Positions 10,368 to 19,731 of a stretch of DNA of 52,239 bases are shown here, in pieces. Source of the stretch: an uncultured Micrococcales bacterium. GTDB lineage: Bacteria; Actinomycetota; Actinomycetes; Actinomycetales; Microbacteriaceae. The position numbers and the translations under genes are program-made. Numbering within the stretch: the first letter of the stretch is position 1; every line of letters begins with the position of its first letter. The stretch covers positions 1 through 52,239 of the forward strand of contig CAIXVE010000055.1 in NCBI GenBank assembly GCA_903922825.1, written 5' to 3'. Under the pieces are notes generated by a model. The model did not search any database and was not told the origin of the DNA. It saw nothing but the letters and a program-made list of their open reading frames with translations.

Positions 10368-12224
10368 ATGGCTAGGTATGCCAAGGTTCGGTTTCCTTCG
10401 GCCTTACCTCAACTCGATAAGGAATTTGACTATTCAGTTCCTGAAGGCATGGTTCTAGCTTTCGGCCAACTTGTTTCTGTTCCATTCGGACCCAAGCGGT
10501 CACTGAAAACTGGAATTGTTGTTGGGCTTGCAGAAGATTCAATCTTCGCTGACAAAGTCTTGCCGGTGACAGAAATCACTTCAGTGAAAGCGCTGATAAC
10601 CACTGAACAACTTGATCTAGCTCTGGCTGTTTCTCAAAGACAGGCTGGTTCTGTTGGAGAGCTGCTTTCAACAATCCTGCCCAAGCGCATGAAGCGGACC
10701 GAAGCAAGCTACACCAAATCCTCGAGACCTTTCCAAGGTGTATTGCCAGTTTCCAAATTCCACGACAGCATTCAAGCTACCAAACGCGCTTACATTCAAT
10801 GTGACTTCATTGAAGGTCAGTCTGGTCTTAGCAACTGGGCAGAAGAATTTGTTCTGTTAGCAGCGAACGAACTGCGTAAGGGTAGAAGTACGCTCGTGGT
10901 TTTACCTGATTTTCGGGCTGTTAGTGACTTTGAAAAAGCTCTGGAACACTTCAGACTAAGTGAGCACGGGATTCGGATTGAGAGTTCAGATTCAGGGTCA
11001 GATAGGTACTTGAGTTATCTTAGGTCCCTAGATGAGATTGCAATTGTCTACGGCGTTCGCTCGACTTCATTCATGCCAGCACGGAATCTGGGACTAATTC
11101 TCCTGCTGGATGACGCTGATGACTCTCATACTGAACAGTCAGCACCCTATTGGAACTCTAGAGATGTCTTGTTACAACGGCAGGAACTGGAAGATTGCAG
11201 GATGGTAGTGAGTTCACTATCACCTAGCGCCGAGATGGTAAGGCTTATCGGTTTGGATTATTTCCAAAGGATTTCAAACCTCCAACTAAAACCTCTCACC
11301 AGAGTCACAAACAATCACACTCGCCTTGATGACGAGAGCTTCGGCTACATTTCTCAATGCCTAAGATCTGGCAAGCCAGTGCTTATTCAAACCTCAAACC
11401 TTGGCCAAGCAACTGGCGTTGTCTGCAAAAAGTGTCGAGAGCTAAGAACTTGCCCGCAGTGCGAAGGTAGGGTCTGGATTGATGGCGCTAGTAATTTTCG
11501 TTGTCGTAGTTGCAAATTCACCGGATCGATTGGGTGCTGTGCCTGCGGTGGTTCTGAAGTCTCTGTAATCAAACTTGGTTCTTCTGGTCTCGCGGAATCA
11601 CTTGAGAAGGCCTTCCCAGATGCAAATGTCGTTCACTCTTCCGGACAAGAAAGAATAACCGAAGTTGACCGGGGTTCGACCCTTGTTATTGCAACCACTG
11701 GAGCTGAGCCATACGTTCATGGCGGATATGCATGCGTCCTTTTGGCCGATGCCTATTCCATGGTTGCTGGCTCAAGGTTGCGTTCCCTTGAACAGGCGGC
11801 GTTAAGGTGGGCAAATGCAGCAAGTCATGCAGCTCGAGATGGACTCGTGATCTTTGTTGGTTTGACTGGTGATGTTGCTAGCCAGGCTATGCAGTTAGAT
11901 TTCTTTTCAATGATTGAAGCGGACTTCAAGGACAGAGTTGAGTTGGGTCTACCACCAGCCACAAGACTTGTTTCTATTACGTCAAATTCAGCCGCCGATT
12001 TATCCGATTTCCAGAACGAAATTCAACAAAGTCCAGACAATTCCTACCTTCGTAAGCTGCCTGGGTCAGCCAATCAACTGGTATTCATTTATCCATACTC
12101 TGAAGGGGCGAAGCTTTCAGAACTTTTTGTTTCTACCTCGTTGAAGGTGTCGAATAGAAGTAAACATCGAAAGCCTGGCCAAAGATTGTTTCGCATCTGT
12201 ATGGATGACTCGAGCGTGCTCTAA
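10368..12224 (+). CDS. priA: PriA-like primosomal protein without helicase motifs
   Basis: The N-terminal PriA DNA-binding domain and the cysteine cluster are present: CKKC, CPQC, CRSC and CCAC between about residues 345 and 400, suited to zinc binding. The ATPase core is degenerate. Where PriA helicases carry a GSGKT Walker A loop, I see only EGQSGLSNWAEE, and the DEEH box is replaced by LLLDDADD. Actinobacterial PriA proteins are known to lack detectable helicase motifs, so this is probably the lineage state and not a pseudogene. It may act in replication restart as a binding platform (inference). It sits between metK and fmt, as in M. tuberculosis. Confidence 0.9.
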   Translation: MARYAKVRFPSALPQLDKEFDYSVPEGMVLAFGQLVSVPFGPKRSLKTGIVVGLAEDSIFADKVLPVTEITSVKALITTEQLDLALAVSQRQAGSVGELLSTILPKRMKRTEASYTKSSRPFQGVLPVSKFHDSIQATKRAYIQCDFIEGQSGLSNWAEEFVLLAANELRKGRSTLVVLPDFRAVSDFEKALEHFRLSEHGIRIESSDSGSDRYLSYLRSLDEIAIVYGVRSTSFMPARNLGLILLLDDADDSHTEQSAPYWNSRDVLLQRQELEDCRMVVSSLSPSAEMVRLIGLDYFQRISNLQLKPLTRVTNNHTRLDDESFGYISQCLRSGKPVLIQTSNLGQATGVVCKKCRELRTCPQCEGRVWIDGASNFRCRSCKFTGSIGCCACGGSEVSVIKLGSSGLAESLEKAFPDANVVHSSGQERITEVDRGSTLVIATTGAEPYVHGGYACVLLADAYSMVAGSRLRSLEQAALRWANAASHAARDGLVIFVGLTGDVASQAMQLDFFSMIEADFKDRVELGLPPATRLVSITSNSAADLSDFQNEIQQSPDNSYLRKLPGSANQLVFIYPYSEGAKLSELFVSTSLKVSNRSKHRKPGQRLFRICMDDSSVL

Positions 12225-12227
12225 CCT
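12222..12227 (+). promoter_or_regulatory. Possible -10 box of fmt
   Basis: TAACCT overlaps the priA stop codon and ends seven bases before the fmt ATG, with no Shine-Dalgarno between. It fits a leaderless start slightly less well than the six-base cases. Confidence 0.3.
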
Positions 12228-12234
12228 TGAATAG

Positions 12235-13152
12235 ATGAAGATTCTTTTTGCTGGAACACCTGAGACCGCTGCAAGCGTGCTTCGGGGACTCGTGGCATCC
12301 GGGCATGAGGTGGTCGCTGTCCTTACGAGAGAAGATGCATTCGTCGGAAGAAAGAAAATCCTAACGCCATCAAGCGTGGCCCAAGTCGCAGGCGAACTTG
12401 GACTGCCTGTTATCAAGGCAAATGTAATCAATGCGCAAGTTCAACAGCAGCTAAATGAAACCGGGGCAGAACTGGGAATCATCGTCGCCTATGGGGTAAT
12501 CCTGAAAAAGGCAATTTTGGATTTACTGAGCCAGGGTTGGTTTAATCTTCACTACAGTTTGCTCCCTAAATATCGAGGCGCTGCCCCTGTGCAACGAGCA
12601 ATAGAGTTCGGTGAATCAGAAACAGGTATCACTCTTTTCAAGCTTGATGAGGGGATGGATACAGGTCCGATTCTCGGGTCGTTGCCTGTAGTGATCGAAG
12701 AGAACGAGACATCAGGTGATTTGCTGAAGCGTCTTACCTCACTTGGAATCACATTGCTTAACCAAGAACTGCCTAAGTTATATAGCGAGGGTTTTAGTTT
12801 GACCGAACAGGTTGGCGAAGCTTCATATGCAAATAAACCTTCAAGAGAAGATGCAAAGATTGACTTTGGTAAATCAGCAAAGGAAATTTCTAACCTGGTT
12901 AGAGCATTTAATCCCGAGCCCATGGCTTGGTGTTTATACAAAGATGAACCGTTCCGAGTGCTAAGCGCCAGAGTTGTTGATGTTATAACTGGACCAAACA
13001 TCGGCGAAATAAACAACGTTGATGGTCGAATTGTCGTTACCTGTGGGATTGGCACCGGTTTAGAGTTACTCGAAGTTCAACCAAACTCAAAGAGGGCTAT
13101 GTCTTCGCAAGACTGGTATCGAGGTTCAGATCATCAGGAAGTTTTGAAGTGA
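12235..13152 (+). CDS. fmt: Methionyl-tRNA formyltransferase
   Basis: Fmt formylates initiator Met-tRNA using 10-formyl-tetrahydrofolate. The N-terminal domain starts MKILFAGTPETAASVLRGL, and the catalytic segment FNLHYSLLPKYRGAAPVQ contains the His and the folate-binding SLLPKYRGAAP loop. A C-terminal OB-like domain follows from about residue 205. The 305-residue length is normal. It overlaps rsmB by GTGA. Confidence 0.97.
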   Translation: MKILFAGTPETAASVLRGLVASGHEVVAVLTREDAFVGRKKILTPSSVAQVAGELGLPVIKANVINAQVQQQLNETGAELGIIVAYGVILKKAILDLLSQGWFNLHYSLLPKYRGAAPVQRAIEFGESETGITLFKLDEGMDTGPILGSLPVVIEENETSGDLLKRLTSLGITLLNQELPKLYSEGFSLTEQVGEASYANKPSREDAKIDFGKSAKEISNLVRAFNPEPMAWCLYKDEPFRVLSARVVDVITGPNIGEINNVDGRIVVTCGIGTGLELLEVQPNSKRAMSSQDWYRGSDHQEVLK

Positions 13153-14501
13153 GCATTTCAGCAAGACAAGTAGCCTTTGATCTTCTTAATAAAGTCACCA
13201 ATGACGACGCCTACGCTAATTTACTAATGCCCTCGCTACTTAGAAAGTCTGGCTTGGATACGCGTGAATCAGCTTTCGCGCAGGAATTGGGCTTTTCTAC
13301 TATCAGATGGCAATACACATACGACTGCATAATCAACAATGTGAGTTCACGGCCAGTTTCGGAAATAGACCCGACACTCCTAAATGCACTTCGACTTGGG
13401 GCACATCAACTACTGAACATGAGAGTGCCAGCCCACGCAGCAATAAGTGAAACAGTTGAACTCGTGCGTAAAAACCTAGGGGAGAAGGTTGTTGGTTTCA
13501 GTAATGGTGTTCTTCGTAGGGTTAGTGAAAAAACTTTTGAGCAATGGAAGACAATAGTCACTGAAGGTAAAAGTGAAATCGAAAGACTTTCAATCGCCTA
13601 CTCTCATCCAGTTTGGATTGTTCAGGCGCTAAAACAAGCTCTGATTACTGATGGCTTAGGGGATGAACTCGAGGCTTTGCTTCGAAGCAATAACACTCCT
13701 GCCGATGTGAACCTGGTAGCGCTACCTGGTTTTGCCAGTCGTGATCAATTACGTGAAGAAAATATTGAACTTGACCGACTCAGCCCATTCGGATTCAGTC
13801 TTGAGTCGGGACGCCCAGACGAACTTGATGGTTTTGGCACTGGCATTCGAGTTCAAGATGAAGGATCACAGCTAGCTGCTCTGGCTCTTGCGGAATTTGG
13901 AGATTTTCAAGAAGGTGAATTCTGGTTAGATCTGTGTGCCGGACCTGGCGGGAAGGCAGCGTTACTGGCAGCCTTGGCAAGGCAAGCTGGGGCCACTTTC
14001 ATTGCGAATGAAATCCAAGAACATCGTGCAGATTTAGTTAGAGATGCCTTGGCAGCTATCGATAACAAAATCAAAGTTATGAATGAAGATGGCAGGCTAT
14101 TCGGTGAAATGATGCCTAATCGTTTCAACCGAATTCTGATTGATGCTCCTTGCACAGGCCTTGGGGCTTTAAGACGAAGGCCTGAAGCTAGATGGCGTAA
14201 GGGAGCTTCCGATTTGAAGGGCCTAACCAGTTTGCAATACGAATTACTAGCAAGTGGCTATCAGGCCCTAAAGCCTGGAGGTTTGCTCTTGTATGTGACA
14301 TGTTCACCGCATCTATCTGAAACAACGGCAATTATTGACAAAGCAATGCGTAATTTAGGTGCAAAGGTTTTGGATCTGACTTCATTTATGAATGAGGAGT
14401 ACCTTCACGGTGCACTCCCTGAAGGCCGCAGAACAGTGCAGCTTCACACTCAGCGCGATAACACGGACTCGATGTTCATGGCTCTAATAAGTAAGCCCTA
14501 A
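13149..14501 (+). CDS. rsmB: 16S rRNA (cytosine-C5)-methyltransferase RsmB/Fmu
   Basis: RsmB methylates C967 of 16S rRNA (E. coli numbering). An N-terminal NusB-like RNA-binding domain (about residues 5-130) precedes a Rossmann methyltransferase domain. The latter shows the SAM loop DLCAGPGGKAALLA and the two catalytic cysteines in DAPCTG and VTCSPH. The 450 residues match the family. The GTG start overlaps the fmt stop. The end of the gene contributes the left arm of an inverted repeat before rpe. Confidence 0.95.
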   Translation: MSISARQVAFDLLNKVTNDDAYANLLMPSLLRKSGLDTRESAFAQELGFSTIRWQYTYDCIINNVSSRPVSEIDPTLLNALRLGAHQLLNMRVPAHAAISETVELVRKNLGEKVVGFSNGVLRRVSEKTFEQWKTIVTEGKSEIERLSIAYSHPVWIVQALKQALITDGLGDELEALLRSNNTPADVNLVALPGFASRDQLREENIELDRLSPFGFSLESGRPDELDGFGTGIRVQDEGSQLAALALAEFGDFQEGEFWLDLCAGPGGKAALLAALARQAGATFIANEIQEHRADLVRDALAAIDNKIKVMNEDGRLFGEMMPNRFNRILIDAPCTGLGALRRRPEARWRKGASDLKGLTSLQYELLASGYQALKPGGLLLYVTCSPHLSETTAIIDKAMRNLGAKVLDLTSFMNEEYLHGALPEGRRTVQLHTQRDNTDSMFMALISKP

Positions 14502-14514
14502 CAGGTTAGGCTTA
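14492..14514 (+). repeat. Inverted repeat overlapping the rpe -10 region
   Basis: The arms TAAGCCCTAAC (14492-14502) and GTTAGGCTTA (14505-14514) are complementary apart from one extra C, separated by AG. The left arm contains the rsmB stop; the right arm contains the predicted -10 box. Two bases are too few for an RNA loop without opening the inner pairs, so a protein-binding palindrome is as plausible as a hairpin. Confidence 0.45.
14507..14512 (+). promoter_or_regulatory. Predicted -10 box of rpe, leaderless arrangement
   Basis: TAGGCT, a common actinobacterial -10 sequence, ends five bases before the rpe ATG. No Shine-Dalgarno is present. The same hexamer precedes polA, coaE and pyk in this window. 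No clear -35 is seen. Confidence 0.5.
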
Positions 14515-14517
14515 ACT

Positions 14518-15180
14518 ATGACCATCAGGATTCAACCAAGCATTCTTAGCGCGGATTTCGTTAACTTTGAACGAGATTTTGAGAGCATCTCTGCTGCCGA
14601 TGGGATTCATGTCGATATCATGGATGGGCATTTCGTTCCAAACCTCACTTTCGGCTTGCCTATGGTCAAGCGAATGCAAGAGATAACCAAACTCCCACTT
14701 GATGTTCATCTAATGATTGAGAATCCTGATCTTTGGGCAAAACAATACGCGGCTCTAGGTGTCTTCTCTGTGACCGTTCACCTAGAAGCTTGCGCGAATC
14801 CCGTGCAAATTGCCAAAGAAATTCGCGACTCTGGATCAAGGGCAGGCTTAGCCATAAAGCCAAAAACAGCGGTTGAGCAACTAGTTCCATATATCGATTT
14901 CTTCGACCAAGTCTTGATCATGTCGGTTGAACCCGGCTTTGGCGGGCAATCCTTCATCGAATCTTCTATCAGCAAGGTATTGGAAGCAAAGGCTCTCTTA
15001 GGCGAGAAGAGTGTTTGGTTACAGATAGATGGTGGAGTTGATGAGACCAATATTGCTCAGTTAGCTCAAGCTGGAGTTGACACGTTTGTCGCTGGCTCTT
15101 CCGTTTTCAAGGCAACGGATAGAAACGCTCAAATAAATCTACTGCGTTCACTTGCGACTTCAGGAACTCACGGGCACTAG
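14518..15180 (+). CDS. rpe: Ribulose-phosphate 3-epimerase
   Basis: Rpe interconverts ribulose 5-phosphate and xylulose 5-phosphate in the pentose phosphate pathway. TIM-barrel motifs are all visible: QPSILSADF at the start, HVDIMDGHFVPNLTFG, DVHLMI, MSVEPGFGGQSF and IDGGVDETN. The 220 residues match the family. trpE follows two bases after its stop, so rpe and the trp genes probably share a transcript. Confidence 0.97.
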   Translation: MTIRIQPSILSADFVNFERDFESISAADGIHVDIMDGHFVPNLTFGLPMVKRMQEITKLPLDVHLMIENPDLWAKQYAALGVFSVTVHLEACANPVQIAKEIRDSGSRAGLAIKPKTAVEQLVPYIDFFDQVLIMSVEPGFGGQSFIESSISKVLEAKALLGEKSVWLQIDGGVDETNIAQLAQAGVDTFVAGSSVFKATDRNAQINLLRSLATSGTHGH

Positions 15181-15182
15181 TT

Positions 15183-16697
15183 ATGGAACGCAAACTAAAC
15201 CTAAGCAAGGATGAATTCCTTGAGCTAGCCACTCTTGGAAAAGTTATTCCAATTTATCTGAAAGTCTTCGGCGGTAATGAAACACCTGTTGGCCTTTATG
15301 AGAAGTTGACTTTAGACAAATCGGGAACTTTCCTACTCGAATCTGCCGAACAAGGTGTTTGGTCTCGATACAGCTTTATTGGTATCAGCTCTAGAACGAC
15401 TTTCCTCGAAAGCGAAAACGGCTTCACAATCAATGATGCTCAACTTGCAATACCGACCGGCGCAATTGATGAAACTAAACCACTAGATGCAATAAAGAAG
15501 GTTCAATCTTCATGGTCAGTTGCAGACCTTGAAGAACTTCCACCATTAACCTCTGGCTTAGTTGGACTGTTCTCTTGGGATGTGATTAGAGATATCGAAA
15601 AACTTGAAGCTAAAGGCAACCTTGATTATCAGCGACCTAAAATTCATCTGCAGATGGTTCAAGACATCGTCGTTATAGATCACAAGACCAACAGTTTGCT
15701 TTTAGTATCAAACGTATATTGCGACGATAGAGACTCCTATGAACAGAAATACCTTGAGGCTGTTTCAAGAATTGAATCTCTTTTTGAAGAGCTAAAGACA
15801 CCTTCGCCTTCGGTCTTTACCACTGATCGGGAAATCTCTCCAGCTGAAGTTTCTTTTAACACCGCTAAAGAGGACTTCACATCTTCAGTTCAAAAGGCTA
15901 AGGAATATGTCCGCATTGGAGACGTTTTCCAAGTGGTTATTTCTCAACGCTTTGATGTTAAAGTGACCTCTAAACCAATTGATATTTATCGGGCCTTGAG
16001 AACACTCAATCCGTCACCTTATATGTATCTGTTGAACTTCGAGGATGAAACAGGCCCTTATGCCGTGGTTGGTTCATCTCCTGAGGCTTTGGTCAAAGTC
16101 CAAGGCAAGAAGGTTGTCATGCACCCGATTGCTGGCTCTCGACCAAGAGGGGCTGACAGCAAAGCAGACATGGACCTAGCAGATGAGTTGCTGGCAGATA
16201 ACAAGGAGAAAGCTGAGCATCTAATGCTCGTTGACCTTGCTAGAAATGACTTGCTGAAAGTTTGTGAGCCGTCATCCGTTACTGTTACGCAGTTTATGAA
16301 GGTAGAACGATTCAGTCACATCATGCATCTGGTCTCCACCGTTGAAGGTGATCTTGGTAGCGGGCAAACACCAGTAGATGTATTCAAAGCAACTTTTCCA
16401 GCCGGAACTCTATCTGGTGCACCAAAGCCTAGAGCTTTAGAGATTATTGATGAACTGGAAAGCAGCAACCGAGGTGTTTTTGGCGGGGTAGTCGGTTACC
16501 TAGATTTCGATGGGAACGCTGACCTTGCCATTGCCATTAGGACTGCCGTTATTCGCGATGGGATGGCTAGAGTTCAAGCTGGGGCAGGAATTGTTTTGGA
16601 TTCGGTTCCAGAATCTGAATATCAGGAGACTCTGAACAAGGCTTCCGCTGTTGTTGCAGCCATTTCCCAAGCAAACTCTATGTTTGGCCAGGCTTAG
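15183..16697 (+). CDS. trpE: Anthranilate synthase component I
   Basis: TrpE converts chorismate to anthranilate, using ammonia from a TrpG subunit that is not in this window. The N-terminal tryptophan feedback element LLES is at residues 51-54, followed by GVWSRYSFIG. The chorismate-binding domain contains GSSPEALVKV, HPIAGSRPRG and ATFPAGTLSGAPK. The 504 residues are typical. There is no space upstream for a leader-peptide attenuator, because rpe ends two bases before the start. The his genes found between rpe and trpE in some relatives are absent. Confidence 0.96.
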   Translation: MERKLNLSKDEFLELATLGKVIPIYLKVFGGNETPVGLYEKLTLDKSGTFLLESAEQGVWSRYSFIGISSRTTFLESENGFTINDAQLAIPTGAIDETKPLDAIKKVQSSWSVADLEELPPLTSGLVGLFSWDVIRDIEKLEAKGNLDYQRPKIHLQMVQDIVVIDHKTNSLLLVSNVYCDDRDSYEQKYLEAVSRIESLFEELKTPSPSVFTTDREISPAEVSFNTAKEDFTSSVQKAKEYVRIGDVFQVVISQRFDVKVTSKPIDIYRALRTLNPSPYMYLLNFEDETGPYAVVGSSPEALVKVQGKKVVMHPIAGSRPRGADSKADMDLADELLADNKEKAEHLMLVDLARNDLLKVCEPSSVTVTQFMKVERFSHIMHLVSTVEGDLGSGQTPVDVFKATFPAGTLSGAPKPRALEIIDELESSNRGVFGGVVGYLDFDGNADLAIAIRTAVIRDGMARVQAGAGIVLDSVPESEYQETLNKASAVVAAISQANSMFGQA

Positions 16698-16711
16698 GCC
16701 TAAAGCCAAGT

Positions 16712-16717
16712 TAAGAT
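16712..16717 (+). promoter_or_regulatory. Possible -10 box before the HGxxPAAW gene
   Basis: TAAGAT stands in CCAAGTTAAGAT, closely resembling the CCAAGTTAGGCT found before polA and coaE. Transcription would start about 14 bases before the ATG at 16738, leaving room for the GAAGAAAGG ribosome site. Confidence 0.4.
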
Positions 16718-16737
16718 TAGAAGGAAGAAAGGTCCTC

Positions 16738-16956
16738 ATGAGCACTCACCAAGACGAACCAGGCCACGGAAACTCAATTGCAGCTTGGACTGCAGTCATT
16801 GTCTCTATCGTTGGCGTAACAATTCTCACCTGGGGCTACATGGTTCAAAGTGATGTTTTGATGTATGTAGGTGGAGCAGTAACAGTTTTATCAATAGTTG
16901 TTGGACCAGTTCTAGCCAAGCTAGGTTACGGCGTAGCCGGTAAGTCAAGTAAGTAA
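16738..16956 (+). CDS. HGxxPAAW-family small membrane protein
   Basis: This 72-residue protein sits between trpE and trpC, the usual place of the HGxxPAAW family in Actinobacteria. The signature region reads HGNSIAAW, so the family's proline is replaced by isoleucine. Two hydrophobic segments, about residues 18-36 and 42-60, predict a two-pass membrane protein. The start is ATG 16738, five bases after AAAGG; an in-frame extension to 16651 inside trpE is less likely. The function is unknown; a link to tryptophan is inferred only from position. The other small membrane gene often found here (Trp biosynthesis-associated protein) is missing. Confidence 0.82.
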   Translation: MSTHQDEPGHGNSIAAWTAVIVSIVGVTILTWGYMVQSDVLMYVGGAVTVLSIVVGPVLAKLGYGVAGKSSK

Positions 16957-16959
16957 TAC

Positions 16960-17745
16960 ATGCTCGATGATCTGTATGCGGGCAGCCTTGCTGATTCGCA
17001 ACAGCGCGCGCAGCACACACTGGTAAACAAACTTGAACAACTTATTGCAAAGCAGGAACCTGCATTAGATGCAAAGAAGTTTCTTTCAAAAGGTAACTTC
17101 ATAAATGTAATCTCAGAGATTAAGCGAGCTAGCCCTTCAAAAGGGGATCTTGCCGATATTACTGATCCTGCCGTTCTAGCTACAACTTACGAACATGCAG
17201 GTGCCGCTGCTATCAGTGTGCTCACTGAAGAGCGTAAATTCAAAGGTTCACTCGAAGACTTAGTTGCTGTAAGAGCGAAAGTGGCGATTCCCGTCCTTCG
17301 AAAGGACTTCATCGCGACTGAATACCAGGTTCTTGAAGCGAGAGCTTTCGGAGCTGACTTGGTTCTGCTTATTGTTGCTGGTCTGAATCAACCACAGCTG
17401 CAACATCTCTACCGCCTAATTGACTCTCTGGGTATGACTGCTTTGGTTGAGACGCATAACCATGATGAGGTATTACGAGCTATTGATATTGGGGCTGAGG
17501 TCATAGGTATTAATGCCAGAGATTTGAGCACTTTCGAAACAGATAGAACTCTTTTTGGTCAGTTAGTTGAGCTACTTCCAACAAACACAATTTCTATAGC
17601 TGAATCTGCGGTAAGAAATGTTGATGACGTAATTGCATATGCTCAAGCCGGTGCTGACTGTGTGCTGGTTGGCGAGGCTTTGGTTACAGGTGACGCAAAG
17701 GCTCTCATCCAGGAATTTACAGCCGTTCCAAAGATTAGAATCTAA
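16960..17745 (+). CDS. trpC: Indole-3-glycerol phosphate synthase
   Basis: TrpC closes the pyrrole ring to form indole-3-glycerol phosphate. The TIM barrel shows [53 protein letters not shown] and IAESAV, all catalytic or phosphate-binding strands. The 261 residues are the monofunctional form; no trpF domain is fused. The last codons contain a perfect TAGAAT hexamer placed as a -10 for trpB. Confidence 0.97.
   Translation: MLDDLYAGSLADSQQRAQHTLVNKLEQLIAKQEPALDAKKFLSKGNFINVISEIKRASPSKGDLADITDPAVLATTYEHAGAAAISVLTEERKFKGSLEDLVAVRAKVAIPVLRKDFIATEYQVLEARAFGADLVLLIVAGLNQPQLQHLYRLIDSLGMTALVETHNHDEVLRAIDIGAEVIGINARDLSTFETDRTLFGQLVELLPTNTISIAESAVRNVDDVIAYAQAGADCVLVGEALVTGDAKALIQEFTAVPKIRI
17736..17741 (+). 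promoter_or_regulatory. Predicted internal -10 box for trpBA, leaderless arrangement
   Basis: TAGAAT, the actinobacterial SigA consensus, lies inside the last codons of trpC and ends exactly six bases before the trpB ATG. No Shine-Dalgarno intervenes. A weakness is that the hexamer also encodes Ile-Arg-Ile codons, so part of the match may be coding chance. Confidence 0.45.
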
Positions 17746-17747
17746 AC

Positions 17748-18953
17748 ATGAGTAATCTCCGAGATCAAGCAGGTCCATACTTTGGCGAGTATGGTGGCCG
17801 TTTTGTTCCTGAATCTTTGATTGCTGCCTTAGACGAGCTAGAACAGACCTATCTGGCTGCCAAGATTGATCCAACATTCATCAAAGAACTAGATGAACTC
17901 AATAGGGATTACGTAGGGCGACCATCAATCATCACTGAGGTACCGAAGTTCGCAAAGCTTGTTGGAGATGTGCGCATTTTTCTAAAACGTGAGGATTTAA
18001 ATCACACTGGATCTCACAAGATTAACAACGTAATCGGTCAGGCGCTGCTTGCTAAACGCATGCGTAAAACCAGAATCATTGCTGAAACTGGAGCAGGTCA
18101 GCACGGTGTGGCAAGTGCTACAGCTGCTGCTCTATTTGGACTCGAATGCGTTGTCTACATGGGTGAAGTTGATACCAAGCGTCAAGCGCTAAACGTAGCA
18201 CGCATGCAACTTCTAGGTGCAAAAGTAATTCCGGTAACCACTGGTTCTAAAACACTTAAAGATGCCATCAATGAAGCTTTGAGGGATTGGGTTACCAATG
18301 TTTCCAACACTCATTACCTGCTAGGAACCGTGGCAGGTCCGCATCCTTTCCCAACTATGGTTCGAGATTTTCACTCGATCATCGGTAAGGAAGCTAGAGA
18401 ACAAATGCTTGAACTTACTGGCTCGCTCCCAACTGTCGCGGCAGCCTGTGTTGGTGGAGGTTCCAATGCAATTGGACTCTTCCATGCATTCCTAGATGAC
18501 GATGTTAAGCTTTGGGGCTTTGAAGCAGCTGGTGAAGGTATAGAGACAGGCAAACATGCCGCAACTTTGAGCATGGGACGCATCGGGGTTCTGCACGGCG
18601 CCAAGAGCTATATGCTGCAAGATGAGGATGGCCAAACTGTTGAGAGCCATTCAATCTCGGCAGGTCTTGATTATCCTGGAGTCGGACCTGAACACGCTTG
18701 GTTGAAAGATTTACAACGAGCAGACTACTTCGGTGTTACAGATGACGAGGCCATGCAAGCTCTCAAAGATCTAGCTCAGACAGAAGGAATCATTGCAGCT
18801 ATCGAAACTGCTCATGCTCTGGCTGGTGTAATCAAAGAAGGCGGCAAGTTGCCTTCTGGTTCATCTATTTTGATTAATCTCAGTGGTCGTGGGGATAAAG
18901 ATATGGAAACCGTAGGCAAGTACTTTGGTTTCTTGGATGGATCAAATGAGTAG
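17748..18953 (+). CDS. trpB: Tryptophan synthase beta chain
   Basis: TrpB condenses indole with serine in a PLP reaction. The PLP lysine is in [10 protein letters not shown], the phosphate loop is GGGSNAIG, and the start [14 protein letters not shown] is the family N-terminus. At 401 residues it is TrpB1-like and would pair with TrpA. The last bases overlap the trpA start (ATGAG). It may have its own promoter within the end of trpC. Confidence 0.97.
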   Translation: MSNLRDQAGPYFGEYGGRFVPESLIAALDELEQTYLAAKIDPTFIKELDELNRDYVGRPSIITEVPKFAKLVGDVRIFLKREDLNHTGSHKINNVIGQALLAKRMRKTRIIAETGAGQHGVASATAAALFGLECVVYMGEVDTKRQALNVARMQLLGAKVIPVTTGSKTLKDAINEALRDWVTNVSNTHYLLGTVAGPHPFPTMVRDFHSIIGKEAREQMLELTGSLPTVAAACVGGGSNAIGLFHAFLDDDVKLWGFEAAGEGIETGKHAATLSMGRIGVLHGAKSYMLQDEDGQTVESHSISAGLDYPGVGPEHAWLKDLQRADYFGVTDDEAMQALKDLAQTEGIIAAIETAHALAGVIKEGGKLPSGSSILINLSGRGDKDMETVGKYFGFLDGSNE

Positions 18954-19731
18954 GACCGCTCAAGCAATTAGCCTGGCAAAGGCCAAAGGTGAAAGTGTTC
19001 TTGTTGGATATTTTCCAGCAGGTTACCCAGACATACAATCTTCAATTGATGCTTGCGTTGCCATGTGTGAAGCAGGGGTGGATGTTCTAGAACTAGGCGT
19101 TCCTTATAGTGACCCCGTTATGGATGGTTTAGTTATTCAAGAGGCAACAGAAGAAGCATTGGCTAACGGATTTAGACTTCGTGAACTTTTTCCAATTATT
19201 GGAGCTATAACTGCGAAAGTGTCAACACCAGTTTTAGTGATGAGTTACTGGAACCCAATTCTCTCGTTTGGCTTGGAGAAGTTCGCTAAAGAACTTAAGG
19301 CTTCGGGTGCAGCTGGTTTGATAACCCCTGATTTAATTCCTGATGAAGCCCATGAATGGATTGCTATTAGCGATGAGTTACAACTAGACCGGGTATTTTT
19401 AGCCACGCCTTCGTCGTCACCGGAACGACTAAATCAAGCTGCTCGCTCTAGCAGAGGATTTGTTTATGCAGTTTCAACCATGGGCATAACTGGTGCGCGT
19501 GAAGATTTAGACAAGGCAGCTAGGGCAGTAGTTTCAGGAGTGAATGCAAGTGAAACTGGAACACCGGTTTGCGTTGGCATTGGAGTTTCTACTGGAAGCC
19601 AAGTGGCTGAGATTAATGATTACGCCGATGGCGCTATAGTCGGGTCTGCTCTTATTAAGGCTTATCAACATGGCGGTATCGATGAACTTGTAAACTGTGT
19701 TAGAAATCTGAAAGCTGGGTCAAGTCAATGA
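18946..19731 (+). CDS. trpA: Tryptophan synthase alpha chain
   Basis: TrpA cleaves indole-3-glycerol phosphate to indole and glyceraldehyde 3-phosphate. The catalytic Glu and Asp lie in [14 protein letters not shown]; the phosphate loop is [13 protein letters not shown]. The 261-residue form from ATG 18946 overlaps the trpB stop. An in-frame ATG at 18937 and a TTG at 18925 exist, but 18946 gives the most family-like N-terminus (MSRTAQAI). It overlaps lgt by ATGA. Confidence 0.94.
   Translation: MSRTAQAISLAKAKGESVLVGYFPAGYPDIQSSIDACVAMCEAGVDVLELGVPYSDPVMDGLVIQEATEEALANGFRLRELFPIIGAITAKVSTPVLVMSYWNPILSFGLEKFAKELKASGAAGLITPDLIPDEAHEWIAISDELQLDRVFLATPSSSPERLNQAARSSRGFVYAVSTMGITGAREDLDKAARAVVSGVNASETGTPVCVGIGVSTGSQVAEINDYADGAIVGSALIKAYQHGGIDELVNCVRNLKAGSSQ

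Noticed and set aside
10368-12224. priA as a decayed pseudogene
   Set aside because: Frame, length, zinc cysteines and gene order are intact, and loss of helicase motifs is general in Actinobacteria.
12552-13055. 167-codon open frame on the minus strand inside fmt
   Set aside because: It is the antisense shadow of a clear fmt gene, has no recognisable domain and no ribosome site.
15150-15183. Trp leader peptide or attenuator before trpE
   Set aside because: rpe ends two bases before trpE, leaving no leader.
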